14,525 nt of DNA from Eshraghiella sp045542375 (GCA_045542375.1 JAZQKW010000102.1:1-14525); one strand, 5' to 3'; counted from the stretch's first letter, positions 1 through 8,813 are shown. Program-made: numbers and translations. The notes: a model not told the origin generated them from the letters alone.

Positions 1-1667
1 GTTCTGAACGAGTATCAGAAGTAACTGCAAGATTTACACTTGATGCTATGCCTGGTAAGCAGATGGCGATTGATGCTGACCTTAATACAGGTGCAATTAC
101 AGACAAGGAAGCAAAGGAAAGACGTGAAAAGCTACAGCAGGAATCATCTTTCTTCGGTTCCATGGATGGTGCTACTAAATATGTTAAGGGAGATGCTACC
201 GCAGGTCTCATTATTACTGTTATCAACCTTGTTGGTGGTATTATAATGGGTATGACAAGAAGAGGGATGGATGTGCAGACTGCACTTTCAGAATATGCGC
301 TTCTTACAATTGGTGATGGTCTTGTAAGCCAGATACCATCACTTCTTATATCTCTTTCATCAGGTATTGTTGTTACTAAAGCTTCTAAGGAAACACAGCT
401 TCCTGATTTGCTTATCGGAGAATTGTTTACGGCACCTAAGGTTCTTAGAATTGCAGGTATTGTATTGGCTGCTCTTGGTATAGTAACACCACTTCCTTGG
501 TATGTTTTTGTTCCTATGGGAATTGGACTTGTGGCACTTGCTGCAGTAGTGAACAAGACTCAGGAGGTTGCAGAAATAGAAGAAGAGGTTGCCGGTGCGG
601 ATATGGAAGCCCAGGAGATACGAAAACCGGAGAATGTTGTATCTCTTTTACAGGTTGACCCTATTGAATTGGAGTTTGGTTATGGTATTATTCCACTGGC
701 TGATGTTAATCAGGGTGGAGACTTATTGGACCGTGTCGTAATGATAAGACGACAGGTTGCTTTGGAACTTGGTACTGTAGTTCCTATAATCAGATTAAGA
801 GATAATATTCAGCTTAATCCTAATCAGTACATTATCAAGATTAAAGGTATTCAGGTCAGTGAGGGAGAAATTCTTTTTGACCATTACATAGCAATGAATC
901 CGGGATTTGTAGAGGAAGAGATAACTGGTATACCTACATTTGAACCATCATTCCATCTTCCGGCATTATGGATTACGGAGAATCAGAGAGAAAGAGCAGA
1001 GTCTCTTGGTTATACGGTTGTTGATCCTCCATCAATTATCGCAACCCATCTTACAGAAGTTATCAAAGCACATATTGATGAACTTCTCACGAGACAGGAT
1101 ACTCAGAATCTTATCAATAATCTTAAAGAAAACAATCCGACCCTTGTGGAGGAACTTGTTCCAAAACTTATGGGTGTGGGCGAGATACAGAAGGTATTGC
1201 AGAATCTCCTTGCGGAAGGTATTTCTATCAGAGATTTGCTTACGATTTTTGAATCTCTTGCTGACCATGCGGGAACAACAAGAGATACGGATATTCTCAC
1301 AGAATATGCAAGACAGAGTCTTAAACGTGCAATATCTAATAAATTTTTCCCTGCCGGCGATACAACCAGGGTAATTACCCTTGATCCAACGGTAGAACAG
1401 GAAATAATGGCATCAGTAAAACAGACGGAGCAGGGTGGATATATTAATCTTGCACCGGATAGAATAAGACAGATTGTTTCTGCAACAGAAACAGAAATTA
1501 AGAAATTCGAAGACATTGGTAGTATCCCTATTATTATTACATCGCCAATTGTCAGAATGTATTTTAAGAAAATTATTAGTGACTACTTTAAAGATTTGAT
1601 AGTTGTATCGTATAATGAAGTAGAATCTAATGTAGAATTACAATCAGTGGGGATGGTGACAGCTTAA
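1..1667 (+). CDS. flhA: Flagellar export gate protein FlhA, 5'-truncated by window edge
   Basis: FlhA is the inner-membrane export gate of the flagellar type III secretion system; its cytosolic domains form a nonameric ring that docks chaperone-substrate complexes. The reading frame is open from base 3 with 554 codons visible, against about 680-700 residues for the family, so roughly 130-140 N-terminal residues lie upstream. The fragment opens with the hallmark ARFTLDAMPGKQMAIDADLN (about residues 9-28), which carries the conserved Lys/Asp-rich FHIPEP-family loop. Hydrophobic helices follow at about 67-85, 97-125 (containing IGDGLVSQIPSLL) and 147-183. The rest is the soluble C-terminal domain, including a VDPPSIIATHLTEVIK stretch and a late SPIVRMYFKKII segment. 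The stop is followed after 1 base by flhF, which implies coupled translation. Identification is very secure from the motif and gene order. Confidence 0.97.
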   Translation, partial: SERVSEVTARFTLDAMPGKQMAIDADLNTGAITDKEAKERREKLQQESSFFGSMDGATKYVKGDATAGLIITVINLVGGIIMGMTRRGMDVQTALSEYALLTIGDGLVSQIPSLLISLSSGIVVTKASKETQLPDLLIGELFTAPKVLRIAGIVLAALGIVTPLPWYVFVPMGIGLVALAAVVNKTQEVAEIEEEVAGADMEAQEIRKPENVVSLLQVDPIELEFGYGIIPLADVNQGGDLLDRVVMIRRQVALELGTVVPIIRLRDNIQLNPNQYIIKIKGIQVSEGEILFDHYIAMNPGFVEEEITGIPTFEPSFHLPALWITENQRERAESLGYTVVDPPSIIATHLTEVIKAHIDELLTRQDTQNLINNLKENNPTLVEELVPKLMGVGEIQKVLQNLLAEGISIRDLLTIFESLADHAGTTRDTDILTEYARQSLKRAISNKFFPAGDTTRVITLDPTVEQEIMASVKQTEQGGYINLAPDRIRQIVSATETEIKKFEDIGSIPIIITSPIVRMYFKKIISDYFKDLIVVSYNEVESNVELQSVGMVTA

Positions 1668-1668
1668 G

Positions 1669-2850
1669 ATGATAGTTAAAAAGTACAAAGCACCTACAGA
1701 AAAAGAAGCAGTTCTCGCAGCCAAGGAAGATTTAGGCGTTAATGCAGTTGTTCTTAATGTTAAGACAATGAAGCAGAGAGGAATTGCCAGATTATTTAAG
1801 AAAGATTATGTGGAGATAACGGCAGCTCTTGAGGAAAAAGAATTTGAGCAGAAGGTAACTAACCGCAGACCAAGTTTTGATGAAAGAGTAGCTGAGCCTG
1901 TTAAGGTACCGGATAATGCGGTTGCCAATGCAATAGAGGCAAAGTTGGATAATCTTCATAATATGCTTCAGAATCAGATTGTTAAAGAAGACAAGAGCAC
2001 TGATTCACCGGCAGAAGAGCAGGCAAAAGAGGAAAAGAAGAATACCAATGCTAATTTTAAATCATTGAAACTGATATACAGCAAGCTTCTGGAAAGTGAA
2101 ATGGATGAAAAGTATGTTAATGGTATAATCAATGATATTGAGACATCCATTAAGAAAGAAGCTAACTTAGACAGTATTCTTGCATCAGTATACCAGAAGA
2201 TTATTCTGAAACTTGGCGAACCTGAGAGTATTAAGATTGGCAATAAGAAAAAGGTTGTATTTTTTGTAGGCCCTACAGGAGTAGGAAAGACAACTACAAT
2301 TGCCAAACTTGCATCTGAGTACAAAATCAATCAGAATAAAAAGGTTGCACTCATTACTGCTGACGTATATAGAATAGCAGCGGTTGAACAGCTTAATACA
2401 TATGCAAGTATTCTTGATGTGCCTGTTAATGTTATTTATTCACCATCAGAAATTGTTGATAATGTTAAAGAATTATCGTCATATGACATAATAATGGTAG
2501 ATACAGCAGGACGTTCTCATAAGAATGAAGAACAGAGAAATGAACTTCTTGAGATTGTTAATAACGTTAAAGAGGCAGAACTCGATATTGATATCGATGT
2601 ATTTTTGGTATTAAGCGTTACTACTAAGTACAGAGATCTTATGAATATCGCTAATGCATATAAAGACCTTAATGAATATAAACTTTTATTTACCAAGCTT
2701 GATGAAACAGGAACAATTGGTAATATTATGAATATGAGATGTTATACGGGAGCACCGCTTTCATATATAACAAGTGGTCAGAATGTTCCGGACGACATTG
2801 AATTAGCAGATGTCCAAAAACTCGCCAAGATGCTGCTTGGTGGGGAATAG
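1669..2850 (+). CDS. flhF: Flagellar biosynthesis GTPase FlhF
   Basis: FlhF is an SRP-family GTPase that directs where flagella are built at the membrane; its GTPase activity is stimulated by FlhG. The protein has 393 residues. An N-terminal B domain (about 1-50, starting MIVKKYKAPTEKEAV) is followed by a charged, poorly conserved linker (about 85-130). The N and G domains follow, with P-loop GPTGVGKTTT at 201-210, G3 motif DTAGR at 278-282 and the guanine-specificity motif TKLDETG at 342-348. All GTP-binding motifs look intact. It starts 1 base after the flhA stop, with a GGGGATGG purine run inside the end of flhA as ribosome binding site. It is followed by flhG, as in most Gram-positive fla/che operons. 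Family assignment is secure; whether it sets peritrichous or polar placement here cannot be read from the sequence. Confidence 0.97.
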   Translation: MIVKKYKAPTEKEAVLAAKEDLGVNAVVLNVKTMKQRGIARLFKKDYVEITAALEEKEFEQKVTNRRPSFDERVAEPVKVPDNAVANAIEAKLDNLHNMLQNQIVKEDKSTDSPAEEQAKEEKKNTNANFKSLKLIYSKLLESEMDEKYVNGIINDIETSIKKEANLDSILASVYQKIILKLGEPESIKIGNKKKVVFFVGPTGVGKTTTIAKLASEYKINQNKKVALITADVYRIAAVEQLNTYASILDVPVNVIYSPSEIVDNVKELSSYDIIMVDTAGRSHKNEEQRNELLEIVNNVKEAELDIDIDVFLVLSVTTKYRDLMNIANAYKDLNEYKLLFTKLDETGTIGNIMNMRCYTGAPLSYITSGQNVPDDIELADVQKLAKMLLGGE

Positions 2851-2866
2851 AACGGAATCTATATTT

Positions 2867-2872
2867 GGAGGG
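2867..2872 (+). promoter_or_regulatory. Ribosome binding site of flhG (decides start)
   Basis: The GGAGGG run lies 6 bases before the ATG at 2879. It favours this start over an in-frame upstream start at 2810 that would lie inside flhF and has no such signal. Confidence 0.85.
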
Positions 2873-2878
2873 CATTTT

Positions 2879-3763
2879 ATGGATCAGGCAGAAAAATTAC
2901 GAGAAATGATAAGACAACAGAATCAGGGGAAAAGCCATAACACAAGAATTATCACCGTAACAAGTGGTAAGGGAGGTGTTGGTAAGTCAAGCGTGGCAAT
3001 TAATCTGGCACTTAAATTCCGAAAGGAAGGAAAAAGGGTTATTATTTTTGATGCAGATTTTGGACTTGCCAACATTGAGGTAATGTTTGGTGTTATTCCT
3101 AAATATACACTTGCAGACTTAATGTTTAAAGGTAAAGAACTTAAAGATATCATAACAGAAGGACCTGAAGGTGTTCAGTTTGTATCAGGCGGTTCGGGAA
3201 TTGCAAGACTTGTAAATCTTGATCATGAACAGATAAAAAGACTTGTATACAAGATGGCAGAACTGGAACAGATGGCGGATGTGATTGTTGTGGATACAGG
3301 TGCGGGAATATCTCCTAGTGTACTTGAATTTGTAGCATCAAGCCCGGAGGTGTTATTGGTAACCACACCGGAGCCTACATCAATAACTGACTCCTACGCG
3401 TTGCTTAAGGCTTTAGCTATGACTCAGGGATATGACAAGACTTCTTCTAAAATACGAATTATTACCAATAAAGTATCTTCGGAAAGTGAAAGCAGGCTTA
3501 TTTATGAGAAGCTTTCGGCCGTGGTAAGCAGATTTTTACATCTGGATATAGAATATCTTGGAGAAGTGCCACAGGATAATGCAATTAATAAAGCGATAAT
3601 GAAACAGAAGCCGGTATCTCTTGCATACCCTTCATCAGCTTCATCGTTATCCTTTGAAAGAATTCACAGAAGGTTGAGTAGTCCTGATGGTATAATACCT
3701 GCACAGAAGAGTGCGGTTGCAAGGTTCTTTAGCAATGTATTCGGATTCAGACTGAGAAAATAG
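2879..3763 (+). CDS. flhG: MinD/ParA-type ATPase FlhG (YlxH/FleN), flagellar number regulator
   Basis: FlhG is a MinD-like ATPase that controls flagellar number and, through its N-terminal helix, activates FlhF. From the ATG at 2879 it has 294 residues. Residues 2-8 are DQAEKLR, matching the DQAxxLR activator motif known to stimulate FlhF. The deviant Walker A is SGKGGVGKSS at 29-38, with signature Lys31 and Lys36. The DADFGLAN stretch at 58-65 is the switch I region, and VVDTGAGIS around Asp139 is the Walker B/switch II region. The last residues (SAVARFFSNVFGFRLRK) look like an amphipathic, basic membrane-targeting helix as in MinD/FlhG. A strong RBS sits 6 bases upstream; an alternative in-frame start at 2810 overlaps flhF and adds unconserved residues. 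The pairing with flhF is classical. Confidence 0.95.
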   Translation: MDQAEKLREMIRQQNQGKSHNTRIITVTSGKGGVGKSSVAINLALKFRKEGKRVIIFDADFGLANIEVMFGVIPKYTLADLMFKGKELKDIITEGPEGVQFVSGGSGIARLVNLDHEQIKRLVYKMAELEQMADVIVVDTGAGISPSVLEFVASSPEVLLVTTPEPTSITDSYALLKALAMTQGYDKTSSKIRIITNKVSSESESRLIYEKLSAVVSRFLHLDIEYLGEVPQDNAINKAIMKQKPVSLAYPSSASSLSFERIHRRLSSPDGIIPAQKSAVARFFSNVFGFRLRK

Positions 3764-3773
3764 CGGAGGTTGT

Positions 3774-4478
3774 ATGATTAAAGGAATATCAGCCGGTGAT
3801 AAAGTTGAATTAAAAGGATTTAATAAAGATAGAGAACCATTGTCATATATGAGTCAGGTGATGGATGTTTCGGAAGATGACACTATAAGAATTGCAATGC
3901 CCATTGTTAAAGGGAAAATAATTCCTTTACCAAAGGGGGCGCGGTTTGATGCATTCTTTTATTCATCAAAAAGCATATATAGGTCTAAGGTTATTATATC
4001 CGAAAGATACAAAGCAGGTAACATATATACTATGGATATTATGCTTGAAAGTGGTATGAAGAAGTTTCAGAGAAGGGAATTCTATCGACTGGAAAAGATG
4101 ATACCTATAAAGTATATGATTTTATCGGATGAAGAGTATGAAACTATCATCTCAACGGGAGAAATTCCGGAAGGTGTGGTCCAAGCCGGTAAAATATCTA
4201 AAGGAATGATTCTTGATATAAGTGGTGGAGGAATCAGATTTAGCAGTGACGAGGAAATTGAAACTGACAAGAAGATTCTTGCAACTTTTGAAATGTATTC
4301 AGGAAAAGGAAATGTGGAATTTAATATTCCTGCTCATATAGTGAAGACTTTTAAGATAACCAATGGCTCAGGAAAATATGAGAACAGGGTTAAATTTGAT
4401 AAGATATCTAAGGAAAGCAGGGAGCAGATAATAAAAGCCATATTTGAAGAGGAAAGACGTAAAATCAGACCTAGATAA
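3774..4478 (+). CDS. YcgR-type PilZ domain protein (c-di-GMP flagellar brake)
   Basis: This is a 234-residue two-domain protein. Residues 1-95 resemble the YcgR N-terminal flagellar brake domain (SAGDKVELKG at the start, then a beta-rich region). Residues about 99-227 form a PilZ domain. Both c-di-GMP contact motifs are present: RxxxR as R101-EFY-R105 and DxSxxG as D148-I-S-G-G-G153. In characterised homologues (E. coli YcgR, B. subtilis YpfA/MotI) the c-di-GMP-bound protein acts on the motor or stator to slow or stop rotation; that function is inferred here by family. It starts 10 bases after flhG with GGAGG at 3765-3769 and is 28 bases before cheB, so it is co-transcribed with them. The equivalent B. 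subtilis gene lies outside the fla/che operon, so this position is an insertion relative to that model. Confidence 0.9.
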   Translation: MIKGISAGDKVELKGFNKDREPLSYMSQVMDVSEDDTIRIAMPIVKGKIIPLPKGARFDAFFYSSKSIYRSKVIISERYKAGNIYTMDIMLESGMKKFQRREFYRLEKMIPIKYMILSDEEYETIISTGEIPEGVVQAGKISKGMILDISGGGIRFSSDEEIETDKKILATFEMYSGKGNVEFNIPAHIVKTFKITNGSGKYENRVKFDKISKESREQIIKAIFEEERRKIRPR

Positions 4479-4494
4479 TGATTACTTTTGTAAA

Positions 4495-4498
4495 GGAG
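4495..4498 (+). promoter_or_regulatory. Ribosome binding site of cheB (decides start)
   Basis: GGAG within TAAAGGAG, 8 bases before the ATG at 4507. It supports that start over the in-frame upstream ATG at 4444, which would overlap the end of the PilZ gene. Confidence 0.8.
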
Positions 4499-4506
4499 TA
4501 CATAAA

Positions 4507-5616
4507 ATGGGAAGAAAATTTTTGATAATTGATGACTCTGCACTTATGAGAAGAGTAATATCTGATATAATTAAACAAATTAGTGATTATGAAGTGTTGG
4601 ATTTGGCGTTTAACGGACTGGAAGGTTTTGACCGACTGGTTTCCAAGCCAGGATATTATGACCTTGTAATTCTTGATATCAACATGCCAAGAATGAATGG
4701 GTTGGAGGTCCTTGAGAATCTCAGAAAGAACAACATGAATGAAACAGTTGTTGTTGTCAGCACAGTTGTTAAAGAAGGTGCTGCTGAGACTATTAAAGCA
4801 CTTGAGCTTGGAGCCGTGGATTTTCTTACCAAGCCTGAGAACTTCTATGAGGTTAAGAGTGACACATTCAGTTCACAATTACTTTCTCTTATAGAAGTGG
4901 TAACGGGTAACGACATTAAGAAAAAGAATCTTGTGAAGCCGATTGAGACTACTGTGAGGAATACGACGAAGACAAGTATTCCGAAGCCGGAGATTAAAGA
5001 AACTTTTAAAGGTGTCAACAGGGACAGCTCTAAGGGAGATTGTATTGTGGCTCTCGCATGTTCTACAGGTGGACCGAAATCGCTCCAATATGTTATTAAT
5101 AAGCTTCCTAAGAATTTGGCAGCACCGGTTGTTCTTGTACAGCATATGCCGAAAGGTTTTACGGCATCTCTTGCTAAGCGACTTGACACAATCAGTGAAG
5201 TTACGGTTACAGAAGCTGTCGATGGCGATGTTCTTGAGAATGGTCATGTATACATTGCTCCGGGAGGAATGCATATTCGAGTTAAATACGAGAATGGAAA
5301 GCATGTTATCAGATATGATAACAGTCCGGCGGTAGGTGGATTAAAGCCATATGCCAATATAATGTATGAATCACTGATTGATACTAATTATAAAGATTAC
5401 GTGTGTGTCGTACTTACAGGTATGGGCGCAGACGGAACTAAAGGAATTACCAGCCTGAGAAAGTCAGGCAAGAAAACCTATGTAATAAGTCAGGATGAAG
5501 AGAGCTGCGTTGTATACGGAATGCCAAGAAGTATATACGAGGCCGGACAGACTGATGAAGTACAACCTCTAGAAAAAATAGCAGAAAGCGTAACGAAGAA
5601 CGTGGGGGTAATGTGA
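4507..5616 (+). CDS. cheB: Chemotaxis protein-glutamate methylesterase/deamidase CheB
   Basis: CheB removes methyl groups from, and deamidates, glutamyl residues of chemoreceptors; its activity is raised when CheA phosphorylates its receiver domain. Length is 369 residues, normal for the family. The receiver domain (about 2-125) has the acidic pair D9-D10, phosphoacceptor D57 (in VILDINMPRMNG) and conserved K109 (TKP). A charged linker spans about 135-175. The methylesterase domain (about 177-368) has all three catalytic residues: S186 in ACSTGGP, H213 in VQHMPKGF and D309 in TGMGADG. The start at 4507 (MGRKFLIIDD) matches receiver-domain starts. The stop codon overlaps the start of cheA, which indicates translational coupling of the two partners in the adaptation circuit. 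Confidence 0.97.
   Translation: MGRKFLIIDDSALMRRVISDIIKQISDYEVLDLAFNGLEGFDRLVSKPGYYDLVILDINMPRMNGLEVLENLRKNNMNETVVVVSTVVKEGAAETIKALELGAVDFLTKPENFYEVKSDTFSSQLLSLIEVVTGNDIKKKNLVKPIETTVRNTTKTSIPKPEIKETFKGVNRDSSKGDCIVALACSTGGPKSLQYVINKLPKNLAAPVVLVQHMPKGFTASLAKRLDTISEVTVTEAVDGDVLENGHVYIAPGGMHIRVKYENGKHVIRYDNSPAVGGLKPYANIMYESLIDTNYKDYVCVVLTGMGADGTKGITSLRKSGKKTYVISQDEESCVVYGMPRSIYEAGQTDEVQPLEKIAESVTKNVGVM
5604..5608 (+). promoter_or_regulatory. Ribosome binding site of cheA inside the end of cheB
   Basis: A GGGGG run 7 bases before the ATG at 5616. It lies in the last codons of cheB and favours ATG 5616 over the adjacent in-frame GTG at 5613. Confidence 0.7.
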
Positions 5617-7691
5617 TGGACGTAAGCCAGTATTTAGAGATTTTTGTTGAAGAGACAAGAGAACATTTACAGAGTCTTAATGATAATATTCTTGTTCTGG
5701 AGCATGAACCGGAGAACAAGGATACTATTAATGAGATTTTCAGATCGGCACACTCATTAAAGGGTATGGCCGGCACAATGGGATATAAGAGAATGCAGAC
5801 TCTTACCCATGATATGGAAAATGTATTTTCCGAAGTAAGAAATGACAAGATGAAGGTTACATCTGATCTTGTTGATGTATTATTCCAGTGTCTTGATGCT
5901 TTGGAGACATATTTGGATAATATTATCAATACACAGGATGAAGGAACAGATGATAATGCTGCAATTATTAAGATGTTAAACGATTTCCTTAATGGAGGAA
6001 GTTCATCAGCAGCACCTGCAGCAACTGCAGCGCCTGCACAGACAGCAGCTCCGGCAGCAGCATCTGCATCAGGCGGAGGTAATTTTGCCAATGTGGTATT
6101 TGCTGATTTTGAACAGCATGCAATCAGTGAAGCAACAGCTAAGAATCTGAATGTATACGGAATACATGTACAGGTTGATCCGGGATGTATTCTTAAAGCA
6201 GCAAGAGCATTTCTTGTATTTAAGTCAGTTGAAGAGGTAGGTGAGATTATCAAGTCTAACCCTTCAGCACAGGATATCGAAGACGAGAGATTTGACTTTG
6301 AATTTGATATTTTTGTAATTTCAGCTGAGTCACTTGAAAAGGTTACAGGCGTAATTAAGAATGTATCAGAAATTAAAGATGCAATTGGTGAGAAAATTGT
6401 TCTTTCAGCACCTGAAGCATCATCAGAAGATAATAAGTCTTCAGAAACTGTTGCTGAGACTAAGCCTGCAATTGCACAGCCAAGTAAGCCAGCAGCGGCA
6501 CAGGGACAGGCTCAGCAGAAGGGCAAACCTGTTGTTAACCGTTCAGTTCGTGTTGATATTGACAAACTGGATTCACTTATGAATCTTGTAAGCGAGCTTA
6601 TTATTGCTAAGAATGGTCTTGTATCAGCATCAGCAACATCAGATAATAAAGAAAATAACAGAAGCATGAGAGAGCAGATTGAGTATCTTGAGAGAGTTAC
6701 AACCAATCTTCATGAGTCAGTTATGAACGTACGAATGGTTCCGATTGAGACTGTAGTAAGCAGATTCCCAAGAATGATTCGTGATCTTAGTAAAAAACTT
6801 AATAAGAAGATGGAACTCTACATGACAGGTGAGGAAACAGAACTTGACAGAACTGTTATCGATGAAATCGGTGATCCTCTTATGCATCTTCTTCGTAACT
6901 CAGCAGACCATGGTCTTGAGTCATCTGAGGAACGTATTGCAAGAGGAAAAGACGAGACAGGAACAATTTTCCTTAATGCGTACCAGGATGGTAACAACGT
7001 AGTTATTGAAGTTGGTGATGACGGTAATGGTATTGATGTAGAGAAAGTTAAGAATAAAGCAATTGACAGAGGAACAATTACACCTGAACAGGCATCTATG
7101 ATGACCGATAAAGAAATCATCGACCTTCTGTTTATGCCAAGCTTCTCAACAGCTGAGAAAATCTCAGACGTATCAGGCCGAGGCGTTGGACTTGACGTTG
7201 TTAAGTCTAAGATTGAAACTCTTGGCGGAGATGTTGAGTGTAAAACAGTTCTTGGAGAAGGAAGTACTTTTACAATCAGACTTCCACTTACACTTGCTAT
7301 TATTCAGGCACTTATGGTCAGACTTGGAGAAGAACAGTATGCTATAGCACTTGGTTCAATCCAGACTATTGAAGATATTCCTGTAGATGAGATTAAGCAT
7401 GTTCAGGGTAAAGAAGTAATTAACTTAAGAGGCACTGTAATTCCAATTATAAGACTCGGTGAACTTCTTGATGTTCCTAATTCAGGACAGACAGAGGACA
7501 GCCTTACTGTTGTAGTAATCAAGAAAGGCGACAGACAGGCCGGCCTTATTGTAGATGAACTTATTGGACAGATGGAAATAGTTATTAAGTCTCTTGGCAA
7601 ATATATTCAGATCAATAAGCTGATAAGCGGAGCAACCATTCTTGGTGATGGTGAAGTAGCGTTGATTATTGATGCGAATGCAATTGTTTAA
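5616..7691 (+). CDS. cheA: Chemotaxis sensor histidine kinase CheA
   Basis: CheA is the receptor-coupled histidine kinase that phosphorylates CheY and CheB. From ATG 5616 it has 691 residues with the full P1-P5 layout. P1 (about 1-105) is the Hpt domain with phospho-acceptor H46 in FRSAHSLKGMAGTMG. An Ala/Pro/Ser-rich linker spans about 127-155. P2 (about 162-262) is the response-regulator docking domain, followed by a second Ala/Pro/Gln-rich linker at about 263-305. P3 dimerisation (about 306-370) starts NRSVRVDIDKLDSL. The P4 ATPase has N box HLLRNSADH from H424, G1 box GDDGNGI at 467-473 and G2 box GRGVGLDVV from 521. P5 (about 556-691) is a CheW-like domain that binds CheW and receptors. 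No key residue is missing. The ATG shares its A with the cheB stop (TGATG); an in-frame GTG at 5613 is a less likely start. Confidence 0.97.
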   Translation: MDVSQYLEIFVEETREHLQSLNDNILVLEHEPENKDTINEIFRSAHSLKGMAGTMGYKRMQTLTHDMENVFSEVRNDKMKVTSDLVDVLFQCLDALETYLDNIINTQDEGTDDNAAIIKMLNDFLNGGSSSAAPAATAAPAQTAAPAAASASGGGNFANVVFADFEQHAISEATAKNLNVYGIHVQVDPGCILKAARAFLVFKSVEEVGEIIKSNPSAQDIEDERFDFEFDIFVISAESLEKVTGVIKNVSEIKDAIGEKIVLSAPEASSEDNKSSETVAETKPAIAQPSKPAAAQGQAQQKGKPVVNRSVRVDIDKLDSLMNLVSELIIAKNGLVSASATSDNKENNRSMREQIEYLERVTTNLHESVMNVRMVPIETVVSRFPRMIRDLSKKLNKKMELYMTGEETELDRTVIDEIGDPLMHLLRNSADHGLESSEERIARGKDETGTIFLNAYQDGNNVVIEVGDDGNGIDVEKVKNKAIDRGTITPEQASMMTDKEIIDLLFMPSFSTAEKISDVSGRGVGLDVVKSKIETLGGDVECKTVLGEGSTFTIRLPLTLAIIQALMVRLGEEQYAIALGSIQTIEDIPVDEIKHVQGKEVINLRGTVIPIIRLGELLDVPNSGQTEDSLTVVVIKKGDRQAGLIVDELIGQMEIVIKSLGKYIQINKLISGATILGDGEVALIIDANAIV

Positions 7692-7708
7692 GGAAGGGAG
7701 TCGATAAC

Positions 7709-8182
7709 ATGGAAGAATTAGCAGTACAGAAGAAACAGATAACAGATACAACTAAGCAGTACATAGTAATTAAGCTTGACAACGAATTGTTCGGAATTGA
7801 CATTATGTATATTGACAATATTGTCAGAATGCAGAGAATTACAAGAGTTCCAAAATGTCAGGATTTCTACAAAGGAGTAATCAATCTCCGCGGAGAAATT
7901 GTTCCTGTAATGAGTTTAAGAAGCAGATTCGGACTTGAAGCAGATAAAGAAACTTCACAGTCAAGAATAATAATTATTAAGCCGGAACTTCAGGCAATGG
8001 TTGGAGTTCAGGTAGATATGGTTAAGGAAGTAGTTACACTTGATGAAGACGCAATTGAGAAGAATAATGTTGGATTAAGTGATAACGGTCAGCTTTTTAT
8101 CAGTGCTGTAGGTAAATACAATGGAGAACTGATTTCGATTCTTAACCTTCAGGCTATTGTTGCAGATAAGGAACAGTTGTAG
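7709..8182 (+). CDS. cheW: Chemotaxis coupling protein CheW
   Basis: CheW is the adaptor linking CheA to chemoreceptors in the signalling array. It has 157 residues, a normal length, and is a single CheW-like domain (about 16-152). The segment KQYIVIKLDNELFGIDI is the usual opening strand pair, and N59-L-R-G62 followed by EIVPVMSL is the conserved receptor- and CheA-binding core. A GGAAGGGAG run ends 8 bases before the ATG. The gene begins 17 bases after cheA and ends 11 bases before cheC. It is the only separate CheW-like gene here; CheV or further CheW copies, if any, lie elsewhere. Confidence 0.96.
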   Translation: MEELAVQKKQITDTTKQYIVIKLDNELFGIDIMYIDNIVRMQRITRVPKCQDFYKGVINLRGEIVPVMSLRSRFGLEADKETSQSRIIIIKPELQAMVGVQVDMVKEVVTLDEDAIEKNNVGLSDNGQLFISAVGKYNGELISILNLQAIVADKEQL

Positions 8183-8193
8183 GAGGGTAATAG

Positions 8194-8808
8194 ATGTCAA
8201 GAATACAGTTGGATTCTTTGGACGATACACAGTTCGACGTATTAAAAGAATTAGGCAACATTGGTGCAGGCAATGCTACAACAGCATTGGCCTGCATGCT
8301 GAATGAAAAAATTGATATGAGTGTACCAATTGTTACACTCGTTCCTTTTAGCAGGATGGCGGAAGTTTTTGGTTCTGAGGAGACAATACTTGCCGGTATC
8401 CTTCTTGGGCTTGAAGGAGATGTACAGGGAATGATGATGTTCCTTTTGCATGAAGAATCAGCCCATAGACTTGTGAATATCCTTATTGGTAAACCTGTGG
8501 ATAATAATGAACCATTTACAGAAATGGAAATGTCAGCACTTAATGAAATTGGAAACATTATAGCAGGCTCATATTTATCAGCAATGGCATCGATAACCGG
8601 ATTGACAATAACTGCATCTATTCCATATTCGGCAATAGATATGGCCGGAGCATTACTTAGTACTCCTGCTACAGAATATGGAAAAATTGGCGACAAAGTA
8701 TTGCTTATTCAGACACAGTTTGGAGAAAATGACTTGATTAATGGTTATTTTCTTATGATGCCTGAGTTAGAGTCGTACGATAAAATTTTATCTTCGTTAG
8801 GATTATAG
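8194..8808 (+). CDS. cheC: CheY-P phosphatase CheC
   Basis: CheC dephosphorylates CheY-P and, as a heterodimer with CheD, takes part in adaptation in B. subtilis and Thermotoga. The protein has 204 residues and two pseudo-symmetric copies of the phosphatase motif [D/S]xxxExxNx22P. The first copy is D15, E19, N22 and P45 (DVLKELGNIGAGN). The second is S114, E118, N121 and P144 (SALNEIGNIIAGS). Both sites look complete, unlike homologues such as FliY or CheX that differ in architecture. The RBS is AGGAGGG at 8181-8187, overlapping the cheW stop and 6 bases before the ATG. cheD follows after 5 bases, consistent with a CheC-CheD complex. Confidence 0.95.
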   Translation: MSRIQLDSLDDTQFDVLKELGNIGAGNATTALACMLNEKIDMSVPIVTLVPFSRMAEVFGSEETILAGILLGLEGDVQGMMMFLLHEESAHRLVNILIGKPVDNNEPFTEMEMSALNEIGNIIAGSYLSAMASITGLTITASIPYSAIDMAGALLSTPATEYGKIGDKVLLIQTQFGENDLINGYFLMMPELESYDKILSSLGL

Positions 8809-8813
8809 GAAAT

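Noticed and set aside
2825..2840. Small hairpin CCAAG/CTTGG at the end of flhF as a possible terminator
   Set aside because: Only 5 base pairs, inside coding sequence and not followed by a T run; flhG starts shortly after with its own ribosome site.
2810..2878. Upstream in-frame extension of flhG
   Set aside because: It would overlap the end of flhF, adds unconserved residues and lacks a ribosome site, while ATG 2879 has GGAGGG 6 bases upstream and begins with the conserved DQAxxLR motif.
4444..4506. Upstream in-frame extension of cheB
   Set aside because: It overlaps the end of the PilZ gene; ATG 4507 has a good ribosome site and begins directly at the receiver domain.
5447..6253. Long antisense open frame of 268 codons opposite cheB/cheA
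   Set aside because: It lies fully opposite two well supported genes, has low-complexity Ala stretches mirroring the CheA linker, no recognisable domain and no plausible ribosome site or promoter context.
8154..8696. Antisense open frame of 180 codons opposite cheC
   Set aside because: Shadow of cheC, in which both phosphatase motifs are intact on the + strand.
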